Positions 5,510-8,220 of a stretch of 8,220 nt of DNA are shown here, piece after piece; within the stretch, counting starts at the first letter, position 1; each line of letters opens with the position of its first letter. The translations under genes and the position numbers were made by a program. The notes under the pieces are model-generated. The model was not told the DNA's origin and did not search any database. It saw nothing but the letters and a program-made list of their open reading frames with translations. The stretch comes from Acidimicrobiia bacterium (GTDB taxonomy: Bacteria > Actinomycetota > Acidimicrobiia > Acidimicrobiales > Ilumatobacteraceae). The stretch is taken from NCBI GenBank assembly GCA_010030605.1, contig RHCK01000062.1:1-8220 (forward strand), in the 5' to 3' direction.

Positions 5510-5515
5510 TAGCGT
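5510..5515 (+). promoter_or_regulatory. Candidate -10 box (TAGCGT) of the EtfD-like gene
   Basis: TAGCGT ends 9 nt before the ATG at 5525, which would leave a leader of only about 2-3 nt. No Shine-Dalgarno is visible. A weak TTCGCC (5486-5491) lies 18 bp upstream. Confidence 0.35.
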
Positions 5516-5524
5516 TCACCCTGC

Positions 5525-7795
5525 ATGGGAACGCACGCTGAGTCTCCGGCCGCACCTTCGGGTCCGCGGCGCCTGAAGCCCTACCAACTCTCGATCGCCA
5601 TCGGATCTTTCATGGCGGTGTTCATTGCGGTGTCGGGCGTGTTGCCCCTCATCACCGATTGGCACAACGACTCCCCCATCCACCGCGAGGTGTTCGGCGG
5701 AATCCCCGGCCCGCTGAAGCTGGCCTTCTACACCGTGATCCCCGTGCTCGTGTTGTGGGGTTCGCTACGATTCGCCGACCGCATCCGCAACTGGGAACGA
5801 GGCGCTCCCGACCGTCGCCGCACCACCGCTGCGAACGCGAAGCGTCGACTGGCCGACTTCCGCGCCGGCGTGTACATGCGCACGCTGTTGCGCGACTCGG
5901 CCGCTGGCTTGATGCACTCGTTGATTTACTTCGGCTTCCTCGTGTTGCTCGGCGTCACCACCGTGCTCGAGCTGGATCACCAGTTGCCCGAGAGCCTGAA
6001 GTTCCTGCACGGCGACGTGTATCGCGGCTACGTGTTGATCGGCGATCTGGCCGGCCTCATGTTCACCGGAGGCGTGGTGTGGGCCATCGTTCGTCGGTAC
6101 GTCCAGCGCCCCTATCGCATTCGCATCAAGTCGAAGCCCGAACACGCCATCATCCTGGCCACGTTGCTCGGAATCGGCCTGTCGGGATTCGGCGCCGAAA
6201 TGTTCCGCATCGCCGAGTCCGCCGCCAGCGGCAAGAACATGGATCACGAGAAGTGGTCGTTCATCGGTTATCCGTTGGCGCAAACGGTCGATGGCTTGGC
6301 CCCGCGCACGCTCGAGTTGTGGCACCAGGGTTGGTGGATCGCGCACGTTCTGACGTTCGTGGTGTTCCTGGCCATCCTGCCCATCACGATGTTGCGCCAC
6401 ATCTTCACGTCGCCGCTGAACATGTATCTGAAGGACCGCGATCGTCCCAAGGGCGCGATGAAGGCCATGCCGAATCTCACCGAAACCTCGCTCGAGTCGT
6501 TCGGAGCGGCGGTCGTCGAGGACTTCACGTGGAAGCAGTTGCTCGACACCGATGCCTGCACCATGTGCGGTCGTTGCACCAGCGTGTGTCCGGCACACGC
6601 CACGGGCAAGCCACTCGATCCGCGGGAGATCGTTCTGAAGACCGGCGAAGTGATGGCGGCCACCGCCGCGCACGCGCCCGGTGGCAAGGTGTCGCCTCCG
6701 CTCGGCACCGATTCCGAGATCACCATTGGCGCGAACTCGTTGTTCGAGCGCATCACCGCCGAGGAAGTCTGGAGCTGCACCTCGTGCAAGGCCTGCGACG
6801 AGATCTGTCCGGTCAACATCGAGATTCTCGACAAGATCCTCGACATGCGTCGCTATCTCTCGTTGATGGAGAGCAACTTCCCCGCCGAGTTGGGCAACGC
6901 CTATCGCTCGATGGAAAACCAGGGCAACCCGTGGGGCATGAACCAAGGTGAGCGCGCCGACTGGGCCAAGGATCTTCCGGTGGACGTGGTCGATCCGGGC
7001 GATGCCTTCTCGCACGAGTACCTCTATTGGGTTGGTTGCGCCGGTTCGTTCGACGACAAGAACAAGAAGGTCACCCAGTCGATGGCCAAGCTGCTGAAGC
7101 GCGCCGGCATCGATGTGGCCATCCTCGGTCCGAGCGAAATGTGCACCGGTGACTCGGCCCGTCGTTCCGGCAACGAGTATCTGTTCCAGATGTTGGCCAT
7201 TCCGAACGTCGAGATGCTGAACGGCATGGGCGTGAAGAAGATCATCACGCAGTGCCCGCACTGCTTCAACACGCTGGCCAACGAGTACCCGCAGTTGGGT
7301 GGTCGCTACGAAGTGATCCACCACACGCAGTTGCTTGAGCAACTCATCGATAGTGGTCAGCTGGACGTGAGCAACGCTTCGCTCGAGGAGCGCATCACCT
7401 ATCACGACTCGTGCTATCTCGGTCGCCACAATGACGTCTACCTCGCACCCCGCAAGGTGGTGGCGTCCATCAAGGGCATCGAGGTCGTGGAGATGCAACG
7501 CAACGGCACCAAGGGAATGTGCTGTGGCGCCGGTGGCGCGCGCATGTGGATGGAAGAGTCCATCGGCACCAAGGTGAACGACGAGCGCGCTCGCGAGGCT
7601 CTGAGCACCGGAGCCAGTCGCGTGGCCACCGCCTGTCCGTTCTGCTACATCATGCTCGACGACGGTGTGAAGGCCGCCGGCGCCGAGGAAGATCAGGTGA
7701 AGGTGGCCGACATCGCCATCCACTTGTTGGAAGCGATCGAGAACGGCGAGAAGGCTCTCGCCAACCCGGGCGCGCCTCTCACCACCAGCAACTGA
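5525..7795 (+). CDS. Membrane heme/Fe-S oxidoreductase, EtfD-like (ETF:menaquinone oxidoreductase type)
   Basis: 756 residues. The N-terminal part has about six membrane segments (near 22-44, 66-82, 127-150, 168-190, 207-227 and 271-291) in the manner of NarI/DsrM heme-b subunits. H131 (GLMHSLIYFGF) and H274 (WWIAHVLTF) are the best candidates for heme ligands. Two 4Fe-4S motifs follow: CTMCGRCTSVCP (C345, C348, C351, C355) and CTSCKACDEICP (C418, C421, C424, C428). Then come two CCG (HdrD/GlpC-type) domains. The first uses C505, C540 and CPHC (577-580); the second uses C630, CCG (666-668) and CPFC (704-707). This order matches mycobacterial EtfD (Rv0338c) and the bacterial EMO proteins, which pass electrons from electron-transferring flavoprotein to menaquinone during acyl-CoA oxidation. 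No etfA or etfB is in the window, so the partner is inferred. Other HdrD-like quinone oxidoreductases remain possible. It converges on engB with 10 bp between stops. Confidence 0.85.
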   Translation: MGTHAESPAAPSGPRRLKPYQLSIAIGSFMAVFIAVSGVLPLITDWHNDSPIHREVFGGIPGPLKLAFYTVIPVLVLWGSLRFADRIRNWERGAPDRRRTTAANAKRRLADFRAGVYMRTLLRDSAAGLMHSLIYFGFLVLLGVTTVLELDHQLPESLKFLHGDVYRGYVLIGDLAGLMFTGGVVWAIVRRYVQRPYRIRIKSKPEHAIILATLLGIGLSGFGAEMFRIAESAASGKNMDHEKWSFIGYPLAQTVDGLAPRTLELWHQGWWIAHVLTFVVFLAILPITMLRHIFTSPLNMYLKDRDRPKGAMKAMPNLTETSLESFGAAVVEDFTWKQLLDTDACTMCGRCTSVCPAHATGKPLDPREIVLKTGEVMAATAAHAPGGKVSPPLGTDSEITIGANSLFERITAEEVWSCTSCKACDEICPVNIEILDKILDMRRYLSLMESNFPAELGNAYRSMENQGNPWGMNQGERADWAKDLPVDVVDPGDAFSHEYLYWVGCAGSFDDKNKKVTQSMAKLLKRAGIDVAILGPSEMCTGDSARRSGNEYLFQMLAIPNVEMLNGMGVKKIITQCPHCFNTLANEYPQLGGRYEVIHHTQLLEQLIDSGQLDVSNASLEERITYHDSCYLGRHNDVYLAPRKVVASIKGIEVVEMQRNGTKGMCCGAGGARMWMEESIGTKVNDERAREALSTGASRVATACPFCYIMLDDGVKAAGAEEDQVKVADIAIHLLEAIENGEKALANPGAPLTTSN

Positions 7796-7811
7796 TTCGC
7801 GTCGTTCAGTT
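7790..7811. terminator. Inverted repeat spanning both stop codons of the convergent EtfD-like and engB genes
   Basis: AACTGA (7790-7795) and TCAGTT (7806-7811) are perfect 6-bp arms around a 10-nt loop. Each arm is the last Asn codon plus TGA stop of one of the two convergent genes. With only 10 bp between the genes it is the only candidate for a bidirectional terminator, but it has no T-tract. Half of each match follows automatically from the two TGA stops facing each other. Confidence 0.25.
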
Positions 7812-8220
7812 CAGGTGACCGAGCACCAGTGAACGCAAGGTGTCGATTCCCACGCCCTTGCTGGCGCTGACCCACACGATGTCGCCGGGTTCCAACATGC
7901 ACCCGGCGGCCAGGTCCTTCTTGCGCGTCTGACGCTTGGCCGACTTCACCTTGTCGTGCTTCGTGGCCACCACGGTGTGAGGAATGCCATTGGCGCGCAA
8001 CCACTCCAACATCTGCACGTCCAACTTCGTGGGGCCGATTTCACCGTCGACCAACACGAAGACATTCACCAGCTCTTCCCGGTCGAGCAGATAACCCTCG
8101 ATCATTTTTTGCCAGCCCTGCTTCACGCGGCCGGGCACCGCCGCGTAGCCATAGCCGGGCAGATCGACCAACGTTCCCCCATTGGGCAACGCGAACATGT
8201 TGATCAACTGTGTGCGGCCC
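7806..8220 (-). CDS. engB: Ribosome-assembly GTPase EngB/YsxC, C-terminal part (5' end outside window)
   Basis: The frame is open to the right edge, so the start lies outside; 137 residues are visible of an expected ~200. The visible protein opens with GRTQLIN, which follows the G2 region in EngB. It then has the G3 motif LVDLPGYGYA (D at 8163-8165), the G4 motif TKHDK for guanine recognition and the G5-like SASKGVG. Between G3 and G4, the segment LVDGEIGPTKLDVQMLEWL corresponds to the family's conserved D..GP...D..M..WL pattern. The P-loop (G1) would be off the window. EngB binds GTP and helps late assembly of the large ribosomal subunit. In many bacteria it is essential and often follows lon or clpX, which cannot be checked here. 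It converges on the EtfD-like gene. Confidence 0.95.
   Translation of the reverse strand, partial: GRTQLINMFALPNGGTLVDLPGYGYAAVPGRVKQGWQKMIEGYLLDREELVNVFVLVDGEIGPTKLDVQMLEWLRANGIPHTVVATKHDKVKSAKRQTRKKDLAAGCMLEPGDIVWVSASKGVGIDTLRSLVLGHLN

Noticed and set aside
5659..6951. Open frame of 430 codons on the plus strand in another frame of the EtfD-like gene
   Set aside because: Its product is Arg/His-rich and without motifs, a typical frame-shifted shadow of GC-rich coding sequence.
5765..7723. Long open frame (652 codons) on the minus strand opposite the EtfD-like gene
   Set aside because: The translation is His/Val/Ala/Gly-rich with no recognisable motif, and the plus-strand protein has intact cysteine motifs throughout. 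Long antisense frames are expected in high-GC coding DNA.
1..8220. tRNA or rRNA genes, CRISPR repeats, insertion sequences, toxin-antitoxin pairs, phage genes
   Set aside because: None seen on either strand; coding density is high and all intact genes fit housekeeping or metabolic families with similar composition.

Overview
No mobile element, CRISPR array, RNA gene or undescribed multi-gene system is visible in this window. It reads as ordinary chromosomal DNA from a high-GC bacterium, most likely an actinomycetote and possibly of class Acidimicrobiia. The reasons are GTG starts, frequent TANNNT boxes 6-9 nt before start codons (leaderless mRNAs), a prenyltransferase of the actinobacterial type whose second Asp-rich motif ends in Gly, and an EtfD-type membrane Fe-S protein as in mycobacteria. 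The class is inferred from overall feel, not from a marker gene.

Layout. Positions 1-249 (+) hold the C-terminal end of a B12-binding mutase subunit. It converges on a block of five minus-strand genes. In transcription order these are xseA (4092-2782), xseB (2756-2550), a GGPP/FPP-type polyprenyl synthase (2531-1473), a small LysM lipoprotein (1433-1053) and a 2OG-Fe(II) oxygenase of the Asp/Asn beta-hydroxylase type (974-267). A 65-bp divergent promoter region separates xseA from a plus-strand run: phosphoglycerate mutase (4158-4904), a stand-alone cyclic-nucleotide-binding domain protein (5025-5450) and a 756-residue membrane heme/Fe-S oxidoreductase resembling EtfD (5525-7795). The last of these converges, with only 10 bp between stop codons, on the C-terminal part of the ribosome-assembly GTPase EngB (minus, running off the right edge).

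How the genes relate. xseA and xseB encode the two subunits of exonuclease VII. The order xseA-xseB-prenyl synthase repeats a neighbourhood known from E. coli (xseB-ispA) and Bacillus. Two genes hint at a lifestyle using acyl-CoA oxidation: the B12 mutase end (methylmalonyl-CoA type) and the EtfD-like protein (electrons from ETF to quinone). The two are not adjacent and share no operon.

The most informative observation is about gene starts. Six genes have a TANNNT box 6-9 nt before the start codon and no convincing Shine-Dalgarno. The two exonuclease genes have a Shine-Dalgarno and no such box. This pattern also moves the LysM lipoprotein start 36 nt downstream of the longest frame. No stretch of more than 300 bases lacks a gene; the longest gap is 120 bp (4905-5024) and holds two hairpins and a promoter candidate.
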